DNA from: Muribaculaceae bacterium
Lineage (GTDB): Bacteria; Bacteroidota; Bacteroidia; Bacteroidales; Muribaculaceae
DNA length: 64,000 bases
Direction of reading: 5' to 3'
Assembly: GCA_029055345.1 (NCBI GenBank)
Contig: JAIDDJ010000027.1
Span: 58,730-122,729 of the forward strand
Part shown: piece by piece, positions 17,413 through 26,673 of the stretch
How the letters are laid out: every line of letters starts with the position of its first letter
How positions within the stretch are numbered: the first letter of the stretch is position 1
Position numbers and translations under genes: made by a program
Notes under the pieces: model-generated
Told to the model about the DNA's origin: nothing
Databases searched by the model: none
The model's input: the letters and a program-made list of their open reading frames with translations, nothing else

Positions 17413-19554
17413 ATGAGGAAAACTATCATTAATTCATTAGCAGCTTTGTCCATTATGACAATCGCATCGAATGTGGAATGCGCGGCATCGAATCCTCTTA
17501 TTTCAGGTTCCGACGCGCCCTATGGCACTTTGCCCTTTTCCGCTCTGACAGCCGCCGATTATGAAGAAGGCATTAAGGAGGGAATGAAAATCCAGAATCA
17601 GGAAATTGACGCTATCTGCAATCAGAGAAGCGTGCCTACGTTTGAAAACACCATTGTAGCTCTCGACCGCAGCGGTGAAGTGCTTGGCCGGTCTGTAGCC
17701 GCTCTCAGCAATGTCGAGCATGCAACCGGCGATGAATCGCTTATGGAAGCGATGGCTAAGGTCACTCCCCTCCTTTCTGAACATGAAACAAATATCATGC
17801 TCAATGAAAGACTTTGGGACCGCATCAAGCAAGTCTACGACCATATGAACGATGACCCTTCGCTAACCAATCAGGATAAGCGTCTGATAGAGAAAACATA
17901 TAAATCATTCGAGCACTCCGGCGCCAACCTGAAGGGTGCTGACCGCGAGAAATTCCGTAAGCTGTCTGCTGAATTATCAGACCTCAATATCAAATTCGCG
18001 CAGAATGTCACCAACGACATGAAAGATCCTGCCCGCAGACTCTGGCTTAAGGAATCGGATCTGACAGGTATACCCGCCTCTATCAAGCAGGCTTATAGGG
18101 CAGCTGCTTCCGAAGCTCTTGCCGAGGAGGGGAAAGTTGATGATGAATCCATGTATCTCGTCACGATATTTCGCCCGAGCTATAGCCCCTTCATGACTTA
18201 TTCCGACCGCCGCGACCTCCGCGAAAAGCTCTATAAGCTTTACGGAAGCACAAATACGGATGGTAAATACAACAATGTCCAGGTGCTGAAGGATATTACC
18301 AATGTGCGTCTTGAGCTCGCCAATCTGATGGGCAAGAAAAACTATGCCGAATATGCGCTTGAGAACACTATGGCTCAGACTCCGGAGACAGTCATGAGCT
18401 TCCTTGAGGATCTGCGTGCGGCCTATACTGAACCGATGCGTAAGGAAGTTGCCGAGATTCAGGACTTCGCCCGTCAGAAGGAGGGAGCCGATTTCACTCT
18501 CATGCCCTGGGACTATAGTTATTGGTTCGACAAACTTAAGAACGAACGTTATTCTTTCAATGATGAAGACCTCAAGCCCTACTTTGAATTAAACCGTACG
18601 ATTGATGGCGTTTTCGGTCTGGCTACCAAACTATACGGCTATAAATTCAAGGAAGTCGCCAATATCGACAAATATCATCAGGATGTAAGGGTATATGAAG
18701 TTTATAAAAAGGACGGCGAACTGTTAGGCCTCCTGTATGCCGACTTCTTCTACCGCGCCGGCAAAGCTCCGGGTGCTTGGATGACCGAATATCGCGCAGA
18801 ACGCAAGGACGACGATGGCAAGAAAATCCTTCCAATTATTTCTATTGTCTGCAATTTCTCGAAACCGGTTGGAAACGAGGCTGTTCTGCTTAATGCCGAT
18901 GAGGTTGAGACGTTCCTCCATGAATTCGGCCATGCTCTTCACGGCCTTTCTTCGGAAGCCAAGTATGAGTCTTTGAGCGGCACCAACGTCGAGCACGACT
19001 TTGTGGAACTCTTCTCTCAGTTCAATGAAAACTATCTGACCGAGAAAGAATATCTCGACGGTTTCGCGCGTCATTACAAGACCGGAAAGAAAATTCCCGC
19101 GGATCTTCTGGCCAATTTCATCAAGTCTTCTCAATTCGGAGCAGCCTACGCCACTATGCGTCAGCTCGGATTCGGATACCTTGACATGGCATACCACACT
19201 CTGGAGGAACCACTCCGCGCTTCTTCCGACATTGAGCTGTTTGAAGCGACTGCTCAGGCACCGGTGAAAATTTTCGAGCCCGTGGAAGGAAGCATAACTT
19301 CTTCTTCTTTCGGCCACATCTTCTCCGGAGGCTACGCTGCTGGATATTATGGTTATAAATGGTCGGAGGAACTGGATGCGGATGCGTTCAAAGCGTTCAA
19401 GGAAACCGGCATATTCAACCCCAAGACCGCGGCTAAATTCCTGAAGATGCTCCAGTCGGGCGATACGGAAGCTCCCATGGACCTCTATATTGAGTTCAGA
19501 GGTAAGAAACCGACCGTCGACGCACTTCTCGAAAGAGACGGAATTAAAAAGTAA
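17413..19554 (+). CDS. dcp: M3 family peptidyl-dipeptidase (Dcp)
   Basis: This 713-residue zinc metallopeptidase has the M3 signature HEFGHALH (H503, E504, H507), with the third ligand expected in the following EHDFVELFSQ segment. Dcp removes dipeptides from the C-terminus of oligopeptides. An N-terminal signal peptide (cleavage near NVECAAS) suggests periplasmic action, unlike cytoplasmic E. coli Dcp. Length matches the family. nadC follows after 23 bases and may be cotranscribed, though the functions are unrelated. Confidence 0.93.
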   Translation: MRKTIINSLAALSIMTIASNVECAASNPLISGSDAPYGTLPFSALTAADYEEGIKEGMKIQNQEIDAICNQRSVPTFENTIVALDRSGEVLGRSVAALSNVEHATGDESLMEAMAKVTPLLSEHETNIMLNERLWDRIKQVYDHMNDDPSLTNQDKRLIEKTYKSFEHSGANLKGADREKFRKLSAELSDLNIKFAQNVTNDMKDPARRLWLKESDLTGIPASIKQAYRAAASEALAEEGKVDDESMYLVTIFRPSYSPFMTYSDRRDLREKLYKLYGSTNTDGKYNNVQVLKDITNVRLELANLMGKKNYAEYALENTMAQTPETVMSFLEDLRAAYTEPMRKEVAEIQDFARQKEGADFTLMPWDYSYWFDKLKNERYSFNDEDLKPYFELNRTIDGVFGLATKLYGYKFKEVANIDKYHQDVRVYEVYKKDGELLGLLYADFFYRAGKAPGAWMTEYRAERKDDDGKKILPIISIVCNFSKPVGNEAVLLNADEVETFLHEFGHALHGLSSEAKYESLSGTNVEHDFVELFSQFNENYLTEKEYLDGFARHYKTGKKIPADLLANFIKSSQFGAAYATMRQLGFGYLDMAYHTLEEPLRASSDIELFEATAQAPVKIFEPVEGSITSSSFGHIFSGGYAAGYYGYKWSEELDADAFKAFKETGIFNPKTAAKFLKMLQSGDTEAPMDLYIEFRGKKPTVDALLERDGIKK

Positions 19555-19577
19555 TTCACCTTCTCAAAAAGGTAATA

Positions 19578-20426
19578 ATGAAAACAAAAAATGAACTGAT
19601 AGATGAATTGCTGAATCTTTCATTTGCCGAGGATGTCGGAGATGGCGACCATACCACTTTATCCACAATCCCGGCGGATGCTTTGGGTCACAGCAGACTT
19701 ATCATCAAGGAGAAAGGAATTCTTTCGGGTGTGGATATCGCCCGTAAGGTGCTTGAAAAGGTGGATCCATCTATAAAGATGACCGTCTATATGGAGGATG
19801 GTAGCGAGGTTAATCCGGGAGATATAGTTTTTATAGCCGAGGGTCCGGTGCGTTCGCTTCTGATTGCCGAGCGCACGATGCTCAACATCATGCAGAGAAT
19901 GAGTGGCGTAGCCACTATGACTCGCCGTTATCAGGACGAACTGGAGGGACTTCATACGAAAGTTCTCGACACTCGTAAGACCACTCCCGGAATGCGTATG
20001 CTCGAAAAGGAGGCTGTAAAGACCGGAGGTGGCACAAATCACCGAATCGGTCTCTTCGATATGATTCTCATCAAGGACAACCATATCGATTTTGCCGGTG
20101 GCATCGAAAAGGCCATTGACCGGGCGCTGCAATATTGCAAAGATAACGGCAAGGACCTTAAGATTGAGGTCGAAGTGAGGAGCCTCGATGATATCAGGCG
20201 CGTTATGAATCATGGAGGTGTCGACCGCATTATGTTCGACAATTTCACTCCCGAGCAGACGAAAGAAGCCGTGAAGCTCGTCAACGGTAATTATGAGACC
20301 GAGTCATCTGGTGGAATCACGCTCGAAAATCTTCGCGCCTATGGAGAGGCCGGTGTTGATTTCATATCCGTCGGCGCGTTGACACATAGTGTCAAAGGAC
20401 TTGATATGAGTTTCAAGGCTTTTTGA
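19578..20426 (+). CDS. nadC: Nicotinate-nucleotide diphosphorylase (quinolinate phosphoribosyltransferase)
   Basis: NadC converts quinolinate and PRPP to nicotinate mononucleotide in de novo NAD synthesis. The 282-residue protein has the family motifs LDTRKTTPGMR, GGGTNHRIGLFDMILIKDNH and DRIMFDNF. The arginine, lysine and histidine of these motifs bind quinolinate and PRPP. No nadA or nadB is nearby. The next gene, yraN, begins within a few bases of its stop. Confidence 0.96.
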   Translation: MKTKNELIDELLNLSFAEDVGDGDHTTLSTIPADALGHSRLIIKEKGILSGVDIARKVLEKVDPSIKMTVYMEDGSEVNPGDIVFIAEGPVRSLLIAERTMLNIMQRMSGVATMTRRYQDELEGLHTKVLDTRKTTPGMRMLEKEAVKTGGGTNHRIGLFDMILIKDNHIDFAGGIEKAIDRALQYCKDNGKDLKIEVEVRSLDDIRRVMNHGGVDRIMFDNFTPEQTKEAVKLVNGNYETESSGGITLENLRAYGEAGVDFISVGALTHSVKGLDMSFKAF

Positions 20427-20432
20427 TTGTCA

Positions 20433-20873
20433 ATGATGAACGCCTCTGTTGAAACTGAATATACTAATAACCGCTCCGTTCACGCGCAACGTGTCGCCAT
20501 CGGGAAGGAAAATCTCGACTGGGGGCACGTTGCCGAGCAAATTGCCGCGGATTATTTTGTAAAGAAGGGATATACGGTCAGGGAACGGAATTGGAAATGC
20601 GGGAAGCTTGAGATAGATTTGATTCTTGAGAAAGACCGGACCATAATTTTTGTGGAGGTCAAAGCAAGGAAACAGGGAACCCAGGATCCTATAGATGCCG
20701 TCGGGCGCGAAAAGCGCCAGCGCATCATCCGCGCCGCCGACACATATCTGCGCTCACTGAATATGCTCTATCAATATCGTTTCGACATTTTCGCCATTAT
20801 CGGCAATCGGGAAGACTACCGCCTCTCGCATTACGCTGACGCCTATATGCCTCCTGTGAATGGAAGGGGGTAA
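20433..20873 (+). CDS. YraN family (UPF0102) predicted endonuclease-like protein
   Basis: The 146-residue protein has the PD-(D/E)xK-like core of UPF0102: GHVAEQIAADYFVKKGY, then GKLEIDLI and VEVKARK, with Asp, Glu and Lys in the expected order. The biochemical role of this conserved family is not settled, though a nuclease fold is predicted. The ORF track starts at TTG 20427, directly after the nadC stop. I favour ATG 20433, with ATG 20436 also possible. Its stop is 4 bases from that of the convergent methyltransferase gene. Confidence 0.88.
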   Translation: MMNASVETEYTNNRSVHAQRVAIGKENLDWGHVAEQIAADYFVKKGYTVRERNWKCGKLEIDLILEKDRTIIFVEVKARKQGTQDPIDAVGREKRQRIIRAADTYLRSLNMLYQYRFDIFAIIGNREDYRLSHYADAYMPPVNGRG

Positions 20874-20877
20874 CGTT

Positions 20878-21624
20878 TCACCGGCCGATGAATTGCGAAA
20901 TCGTGATTGCTGCTGCTATCGCTACATTTAGAGATTCGCTGTGGTCGGGTCCTCCGGGGGGTATAAGTAGTGGATGTGTCACATACTTGCGCAAAGGCAT
21001 TGATATCCCTTTGCCTTCATTACCGAATAATATAAAGCCGCGCTTTTCAAGTGTGGCTTTAAATATATCTTCTCCATCAAGAAGGGTTCCGTAAACAGGC
21101 ATCGTCGGGTTGGCTTCAAAAAGCCTCTGCAAATCGGTGTATATCACTTTTACTTTCCCTAACGAACCCATGGTGGACTGAACGGTCTTCGGATTATATA
21201 AGTCTACCGTATCTTTGGAGGCAAATATCGCCGGTATTCCAAACCAATGACAGGTCCGAATGATTGTTCCGAGATTTCCGGGGTCCTGTATGCAGTCGAG
21301 AACCGGGAATAATCCCGTTTCCAAATTCTGAATGGAATCTTCTGAAAATTCCGGGATTTTCAGAATTGCTGCTACTGATGATGGTGAGGTAAGATTGGAA
21401 ATTTTTTTCATCTGTTCAGGCGTCACTTCGTATACAGTGATTCCCGAACGCAATATGGCAGGCAAATCGAAATCGCGGGTTATAAGCAATGCCTCCGGCT
21501 TGAATCTCTCCAGAGAATCCTTTACCGCTTTCTCCCCTTCCACTATGAACAATCCATGTTTCCTACGCATCTTAAGCTGGGAAAGTGATGAATATATGGA
21601 TAATTTTGCCTTGGATATTTCCAT
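20878..21624 (-). CDS. TrmH/SpoU family RNA 2'-O-ribose methyltransferase
   Basis: This 248-residue SPOUT methyltransferase has an N-terminal substrate-binding domain (FIVEGEKAVKDSL). Motif 1 is QDPGNLGTIIRTCHWFG, motif 2 is LFGNEGKGI and motif 3 is SLNVAIAAAI, forming the knotted SAM site. It methylates a ribose in rRNA or tRNA; the target cannot be named, although the domain pattern is closest to RlmB-like rRNA enzymes. ATG 21624 is used in place of the TTG two codons upstream. Confidence 0.9.
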   Translation of the reverse strand: MEISKAKLSIYSSLSQLKMRRKHGLFIVEGEKAVKDSLERFKPEALLITRDFDLPAILRSGITVYEVTPEQMKKISNLTSPSSVAAILKIPEFSEDSIQNLETGLFPVLDCIQDPGNLGTIIRTCHWFGIPAIFASKDTVDLYNPKTVQSTMGSLGKVKVIYTDLQRLFEANPTMPVYGTLLDGEDIFKATLEKRGFILFGNEGKGISMPLRKYVTHPLLIPPGGPDHSESLNVAIAAAITISQFIGR

Positions 21625-21705
21625 TATCAATAGATTTTGATACGAAGTTATGAAAAAATAAGCAAATTTTTGCGGAGGAACGAGGAAAAATCCAAAAAAA
21701 TTTGG

Positions 21706-21713
21706 TAAATTTG
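21706..21713 (+). promoter_or_regulatory. -7 box for endonuclease IV
   Basis: TAAATTTG lies 26 bases before the nfo ATG in the gap between the two divergent genes. No -33 match is seen. Confidence 0.4.
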
Positions 21714-21738
21714 AAGATATTTTGTCAGCTTAACCCAA

Positions 21739-22590
21739 ATGTCAACTAAAAAATACATAGGAGCGCACGTAAGTGTTGTAGGAGGAGTCCAGAATGCTCC
21801 GCTTGCCGCAGCAGAAATAGGAGCAAAGGCCTTTGCCCTCTTTACAGGCTACAGCAGTCGCTGGAACTCACCGGCAATAACGGAAGATATCGCTCAGGCA
21901 TTCAAGGATAACTGCGAGGCCAATGGTTTTTTGCCGGCCCAGATTCTTCCCCACGATAATTTTCTCATTAATTTAGGAAGCCCCGACTCGAAGAAGCTGG
22001 CTATGTCGAGGAAATCGTTTCTCGATGAGATGCGCCGGTGCGAGGCTCTTGGCTTGACCATGCTGAACTTCCATCCCGGCAGCCACCTTAACGAAATTGA
22101 CGAGGACGCAAGTCTTGACTTGATAGCTGAGAGCATCAATATCACACTTGACAAAACTTCCGGAGTAACGGCCGTTCTCGAATCTACTGCAGGGCAGGGA
22201 ACCAACCTGGGATGGAAATTCGAACATCTTGCGCGAATAATCGATGGCGTGGAAGACAAATCGCGCATCGGGGTATGCGTCGATACTTGCCATTCGCATT
22301 CCGCCGGCTACGATCTCCGTTCGGAAGAGGGTTACAAGAAGACATGGCAGCAATTCGACGACATTATCGGGGCTAAATATCTCAAGGCTCTCCATCTTAA
22401 CGACAATAAAAGGGATCTTGGGTCGAGAATCGACCGCCATGAGCTGATCGGAAAAGGCTCCTTAGGTGAGGAATTCTTTATTCGCCTGGTGAATGATCCG
22501 AGGTTCGACAATATGCCCCTTATTCTGGAAACCCCCGATCCGGAAAACTGGGCTAAGGAAATAAGCTGGCTTTACTCGATGATTAAATGA
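21739..22590 (+). CDS. nfo: Deoxyribonuclease IV (AP endonuclease)
   Basis: Nfo cuts DNA 5' of abasic sites in base-excision repair using three zinc ions. The 283-residue TIM-barrel protein has YIGAHVSVVGG, LPHDNFLINLGSP, NFHPGSHL, VLESTAGQG, VCVDTCHSHSAGYD, LHLNDNK and LILETPDPE. These give the expected His, Glu and Asp ligands. One loop differs from E. coli: the segment corresponding to FTKNQRQW reads FTGYSSRW, so the arginine known to enter the DNA minor groove is displaced. Length is normal and the protein should be active. Confidence 0.94.
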   Translation: MSTKKYIGAHVSVVGGVQNAPLAAAEIGAKAFALFTGYSSRWNSPAITEDIAQAFKDNCEANGFLPAQILPHDNFLINLGSPDSKKLAMSRKSFLDEMRRCEALGLTMLNFHPGSHLNEIDEDASLDLIAESINITLDKTSGVTAVLESTAGQGTNLGWKFEHLARIIDGVEDKSRIGVCVDTCHSHSAGYDLRSEEGYKKTWQQFDDIIGAKYLKALHLNDNKRDLGSRIDRHELIGKGSLGEEFFIRLVNDPRFDNMPLILETPDPENWAKEISWLYSMIK

Positions 22591-22648
22591 TTTCCAACGG
22601 AATTACTTTTATATTTACCTGAAATAAAATCTATTTACCAAAATATTC

Positions 22649-24271
22649 ATGAAAACTAAACCTGATTTAAGTTTCTGGAAGCTATGGAACCTATCGTTCG
22701 GCTTCTTTGGGGTTCAGATTGCCTATGCGTTGCAGAGTGCCAACGTGTCCCGAATTTTCACCACAATCGGTGCTGACCCCCACGACCTGAGTTATTTCTG
22801 GATTCTCCCCCCGCTGATGGGACTTATCGTTCAGCCTATTGTCGGCATGATGAGCGACAAGACCTGGAACCGGTTCGGCCGGCGTCTACCCTATCTGATA
22901 GTCGGAGCGCTGATTGCAGTTGTCGTGATGTGTCTGCTCCCCAATGCCGGAAGTTTCCACTTTACAGTCGCAAGCGCTATCCTATTCGGACTCATTTCTC
23001 TTATGCTGCTCGACACATCAATCAATATGGCTATGCAGCCATTCAAGATGCTCGTCGGCGATATGGTAAATGAGAAGCAAAAGGGTCTCGCCTACTCCAT
23101 CCAGTCGTTCCTTTGCAACGCTGGCTCGGTTATGGGCTATATTTTCCCTATTCTTTTCATGTGGTTAGGTATCAAGAATACCGCACCTGCCGGTGTGGTG
23201 CCCGACACCGTGATCTGGTCTTTCTATATCGGCGCTTTCATTCTTCTGCTATGCGTGGTCTATTCTCTGATCAAAATTAAGGAATGGCCTCCTCATCTCT
23301 ATAATGAATATAACGGTATCGAAGAGCAACCGAAAAAGAAAGAGAAGACCAATGTCATCTCCCTTCTCCGCAATGCTCCCACAACTTTCTGGACTGTAGG
23401 TGTCGTCCAGTTCTTCTGCTGGTTCGCATTCCTGTTCTTATGGACATATGCTACCAATACCGTGGCTCATAATGCCTTCGAGACTCCTACCGCAGTCACT
23501 TGCCCCGGTATTTCTTATAATGGACAGGACTATACCGGTAAATATCTCATAGCAAATGATTCGGTAATTCTTGTTGACCATGGTCAGAAGAACGCCGAGT
23601 GGCTTGAGTCTCACTCCGGCCCCTTCACTCTCACTATTGCCGATATCGTAGAAAAGAGGGCTGATGGCACGCTGGATATCAGTGGTAATCAGACCGTGCA
23701 GATCGATAATGCGAAGGATTGCCAATTCATGTCGAGAACCGTGCTCGATGCCACATCAAATCAATATAACGAGGCCGGTAACTGGGTGGGTGTTCTCTAC
23801 GCAATTCAGGCACTCGGTTCGGTGTTATGGGCCGTAATGCTTCCGAGATTCCGCAGCCGTAAATTCTCATATACGCTCAGCCTTCTTTTGGGAGCAGCCG
23901 GTTTCTTCATGACGGCATTCGTCACCAACCAGTATCTCCTGTTCGTGGCTTTCGCTCTCATCGGTTGCGCTTGGGCTGCGATGCTCGCCTGGCCGTTTAC
24001 TATCCTTACCAACTCACTCAAGGGTGGCAACATCGGTGCTTATCTCGGCCTTTTCAACTGCACGATATGCATTCCTCAGATCGTGGCTGCTCTTGTCGGC
24101 GGCTGGATTCTCACCATGCTCTCCGTGCCGGGTGAAATCGCTCCCGAATACCTGATGATGGCCGTTGCCGGAGTTTCTCTCATTATCGGTTCAGTATGCG
24201 TATTCTTCATTAAGGAAGGAAAAGGCACTGAAAAACCAATCGAAAATCCGGTAATAGGAGAAGACCTCTGA
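22649..24271 (+). CDS. MFS sugar transporter (SLC45/GPH-like) with a large extramembrane insert
   Basis: This 540-residue major facilitator has about 12 membrane segments and the sugar-porter-like loop SDKTWNRFGRRLPY between helices 2 and 3. It resembles bacterial maltose/sucrose transporters of the SLC45 group. Residues about 272-372 form a soluble insert with Asn-, Asp- and Gly-rich beta-like sequence between helices 7 and 8, probably on the periplasmic side. Family members are usually 430-480 residues, so the insert explains the extra length. With the amylase and glucokinase in this window it could import maltose or glucose, but the substrate is not shown. A strong terminator follows. Confidence 0.85.
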   Translation: MKTKPDLSFWKLWNLSFGFFGVQIAYALQSANVSRIFTTIGADPHDLSYFWILPPLMGLIVQPIVGMMSDKTWNRFGRRLPYLIVGALIAVVVMCLLPNAGSFHFTVASAILFGLISLMLLDTSINMAMQPFKMLVGDMVNEKQKGLAYSIQSFLCNAGSVMGYIFPILFMWLGIKNTAPAGVVPDTVIWSFYIGAFILLLCVVYSLIKIKEWPPHLYNEYNGIEEQPKKKEKTNVISLLRNAPTTFWTVGVVQFFCWFAFLFLWTYATNTVAHNAFETPTAVTCPGISYNGQDYTGKYLIANDSVILVDHGQKNAEWLESHSGPFTLTIADIVEKRADGTLDISGNQTVQIDNAKDCQFMSRTVLDATSNQYNEAGNWVGVLYAIQALGSVLWAVMLPRFRSRKFSYTLSLLLGAAGFFMTAFVTNQYLLFVAFALIGCAWAAMLAWPFTILTNSLKGGNIGAYLGLFNCTICIPQIVAALVGGWILTMLSVPGEIAPEYLMMAVAGVSLIIGSVCVFFIKEGKGTEKPIENPVIGEDL

Positions 24272-24317
24272 TCAATCACTTTTGAAACCCGATTTCGATA
24301 GATAATTATTGCATATG

Positions 24318-24350
24318 AGCCCGGTCCCGCTTGAACGGACCGGGCTTTTT
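24318..24350 (+). terminator. Intrinsic terminator after the MFS transporter
   Basis: AGCCCGGTCC pairs perfectly with GGACCGGGCT around a 9-nt loop and is followed by TTTTT. Confidence 0.9.
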
Positions 24351-24430
24351 AGTTCGCACTTTGGCTTCTTTCTATGGCTTATGCCTTATGACTCACTATT
24401 TCGGTTGCGGAGTCAATACAGGATTCAGAA

Positions 24431-24453
24431 AATATCGGTCAAATATCGGTCAA
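24431..24453 (+). promoter_or_regulatory. Tandem direct repeat upstream of the serC promoter
   Basis: AATATCGGTCA occurs twice in a row, ending 5 bases before the -33 TTTG. One helical turn of spacing and this position suggest an activator or repressor site. Confidence 0.45.
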
Positions 24454-24457
24454 AACA

Positions 24458-24489
24458 TTTGTAATATTAACTTATTTAAATTACCTTTG
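24458..24489 (+). promoter_or_regulatory. serC-serA promoter
   Basis: TTTG, 20 bases, TACCTTTG is a full match to the Bacteroidetes consensus. The predicted start near 24496 leaves a leader of about 75 bases before serC. Confidence 0.75.
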
Positions 24490-24570
24490 TAGCGAATAAT
24501 CGCTAAGTGCGAACGAGATGCACAAAGCAATTATCAAATGAAAATAACTTAAAAATTAATCTATAGAATC

Positions 24571-25638
24571 ATGAAGAAACACAATTTCTACGCAGGACCG
24601 TGTATTCTTAGTCCTTACACAATTCAAAAGACAGCTGAAGCCATTCAGGACTTCGATGGCATGGGCCTTTCAATTCTTGAAATTTCTCACAGAAGCAAAC
24701 AGTTCCAGGCTGTGGTTGATGAAGCCGTTGCTCTTACTAAAGAGCTGCTGAATCTTCCGGAAGGCTATCATGTGCTTTTCCTCGGTGGCGGCGCAAGCCT
24801 GCAGTTCTGCATGGTGCCATTTAATTTCCTCGATAAGAAGGCGGCTTATCTGAACACCGGCACATGGGCTTCTAATGCTATCAAGGAAGCCAAGATATTT
24901 GGTGAAGTTGATGTGGTGGCTTCTTCCGAAGAAACTAAGTTCAATTACATTCCGAAGAATTTCGTTATTCCGACTGATGCTGATTACTTCCATTATACCA
25001 GCAACAATACGATTTACGGAACTGAAATCCGCAAGGATCTTGACAGCCCCGTGCCTATGATATGCGATATGTCGTCCGACATCTTCTCCCGCGAGTTCGA
25101 TGCATCCAAATATGAATGCATCTATGCCGGCGCACAGAAGAACCTCGCCCCGGCCGGCGTTACTATCGCTATCGTGAAGGAAGATGCCTTAGGAAAGGTG
25201 CATCGTCCGATTCCTACAATGCTTGATTACCGCACTCACATCAAGAAGGGCTCAATGTTCAATACTCCTCCGGTGCTTCCCATCTACTCCGCTCTTATGA
25301 CTCTCCGCTACTATAAGGAGCAGGGCGGCGTTAAGGAAATGGAGCGCCGCGATATCGAAAAGGCCGCAATCCTTTATGACGAGATCGACCGCAACAAGCT
25401 CTTCCGCGGAACAGTAGCCGAAGAAGACCGTTCTATCATGAATGTATGCTTCGTGATGAACCCCGACTACGCCGAGTTGGAAAAAGAATTCTTCGATTAT
25501 GCCACTTCAAAGGGTATGGTCGGCATCAAGGGCCACCGTTCGGTTGGCGGATTCCGCGCTTCGCTTTATAATGCTCTTCCCAAGGAGAGTGTGGAGGCAC
25601 TCGTGGCTGTGATGAAAGAATTTGAAGCTAATCATTAA
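24571..25638 (+). CDS. serC: Phosphoserine aminotransferase
   Basis: SerC makes 3-phosphoserine from 3-phosphohydroxypyruvate and glutamate using PLP. The 355-residue class-V aminotransferase begins [14 protein letters not shown]. The PLP lysine lies in [14 protein letters not shown], and the phosphate-binding end is [18 protein letters not shown]. It is followed at once by the dehydrogenase that makes its substrate, so the two form a serine-synthesis operon under the promoter at 24458. Confidence 0.96.
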   Translation: MKKHNFYAGPCILSPYTIQKTAEAIQDFDGMGLSILEISHRSKQFQAVVDEAVALTKELLNLPEGYHVLFLGGGASLQFCMVPFNFLDKKAAYLNTGTWASNAIKEAKIFGEVDVVASSEETKFNYIPKNFVIPTDADYFHYTSNNTIYGTEIRKDLDSPVPMICDMSSDIFSREFDASKYECIYAGAQKNLAPAGVTIAIVKEDALGKVHRPIPTMLDYRTHIKKGSMFNTPPVLPIYSALMTLRYYKEQGGVKEMERRDIEKAAILYDEIDRNKLFRGTVAEEDRSIMNVCFVMNPDYAELEKEFFDYATSKGMVGIKGHRSVGGFRASLYNALPKESVEALVAVMKEFEANH

Positions 25639-25650
25639 TTGCACCCCGTT

Positions 25651-26568
25651 ATGAAAATATTGGTATTTACGGAGAAGCCGTTTGCACCGGCTGCCGTTCA
25701 GGCAATTGAAAACGTTATCAATGCTTCCGGCAACGAGCTGGAACTCGTTGAGATGGGAACCCGGGCGGATCTTCTTGAAGCTGTCAAAAATGCGGAAGGC
25801 CTTATTGTCAGAAGCGATAAGATTGACGCCGAGGTGATGGACGCCGCTCCTCTCCTTAAAGTGATTGTAAGGGCGGGGGCTGGTTACGACAACATCGACC
25901 TTGAGGCTGCCACTAAGCATGGCATCTGCGTGATGAATACTCCCGGACAGAATTCAAATGCTGTCGCCGAGTTGGTTTTCGGTATGATTGTGATGATGTG
26001 CAGAAATCAATACAACGGAAAATCCGGAAGTGAACTTAAAGGCAAAAGCCTCGGTATTTATGCCTTCGGGCAGGTAGGCCGCAATGTTGCCCGTATCGCC
26101 AAAGGCTTCGGAATGGATCTGGAGGCTCTTGATAAATTCGTTCCCGATGCTATCATGGAAGGCGAAGGAGTGAAACCGGTTCACACGCCGGAGGAACTAT
26201 TCTCCAACAATCATTTCGTATCCCTTCACATCCCGGCAACTGCTGAAACACGCAATTCTATTGGCTACGACCTTGTGATGAAGATGCCGCAAGGTGGCGT
26301 TCTCATTAACACTGCCCGCAAGGAAGTGATAGATGAAGCAGGTCTTATGAAAGCTCTTGAGGAGCGTCCCGACCTTCGCTATATTTCCGACATCAAGCCC
26401 GACACTGCAGAAGAATTTGAGAAAAGATTTGCTGCCAGAGTATTCTTCACACCAAAGAAAATGGGAGCGCAGACTGCAGAAGCCAATTTCAATGCCGGTG
26501 TAGCTGCCGCTGAGCAGGTAGTGGCATATCTCAAAGATGGCTGGAATAAATATCAAGTAAATAAATAA
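25651..26568 (+). CDS. serA: D-3-phosphoglycerate dehydrogenase (short form)
   Basis: The 305-residue D-2-hydroxyacid dehydrogenase has a Rossmann domain (GIYAFGQVGRNVARIA), the substrate loop VRAGAGYDNID and NTARKEVID with the catalytic arginine. Its place after serC supports phosphoglycerate dehydrogenase. It lacks the C-terminal ACT domain of E. coli SerA, so serine feedback through that domain is not expected. The canonical C-terminal TPHxG catalytic histidine is replaced by TPKKMG, and the usual EP glutamate region is also altered; I recall similar sequence in other Bacteroidetes. ATG 25651 is used in place of TTG 25639. Confidence 0.88.
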   Translation: MKILVFTEKPFAPAAVQAIENVINASGNELELVEMGTRADLLEAVKNAEGLIVRSDKIDAEVMDAAPLLKVIVRAGAGYDNIDLEAATKHGICVMNTPGQNSNAVAELVFGMIVMMCRNQYNGKSGSELKGKSLGIYAFGQVGRNVARIAKGFGMDLEALDKFVPDAIMEGEGVKPVHTPEELFSNNHFVSLHIPATAETRNSIGYDLVMKMPQGGVLINTARKEVIDEAGLMKALEERPDLRYISDIKPDTAEEFEKRFAARVFFTPKKMGAQTAEANFNAGVAAAEQVVAYLKDGWNKYQVNK

Positions 26569-26581
26569 AGACCTATCCCTT

Positions 26582-26624
26582 ATAAAAAAGCTCAGCTTTC
26601 ATGACGAAAGCTGAGCTTTTTTAT
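26582..26624. terminator. Bidirectional terminator between serA and the C11 peptidase
   Basis: A perfect 19-bp inverted repeat (ATAAAAAAGCTCAGCTTTC and its complement) with a 5-nt loop has T-runs on both strands, between two convergent genes. Confidence 0.92.
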
Positions 26625-26673
26625 ATCCCTATCTCTATTTAATCCGACTATTCCGGTTTTCCGACTATTCCGC

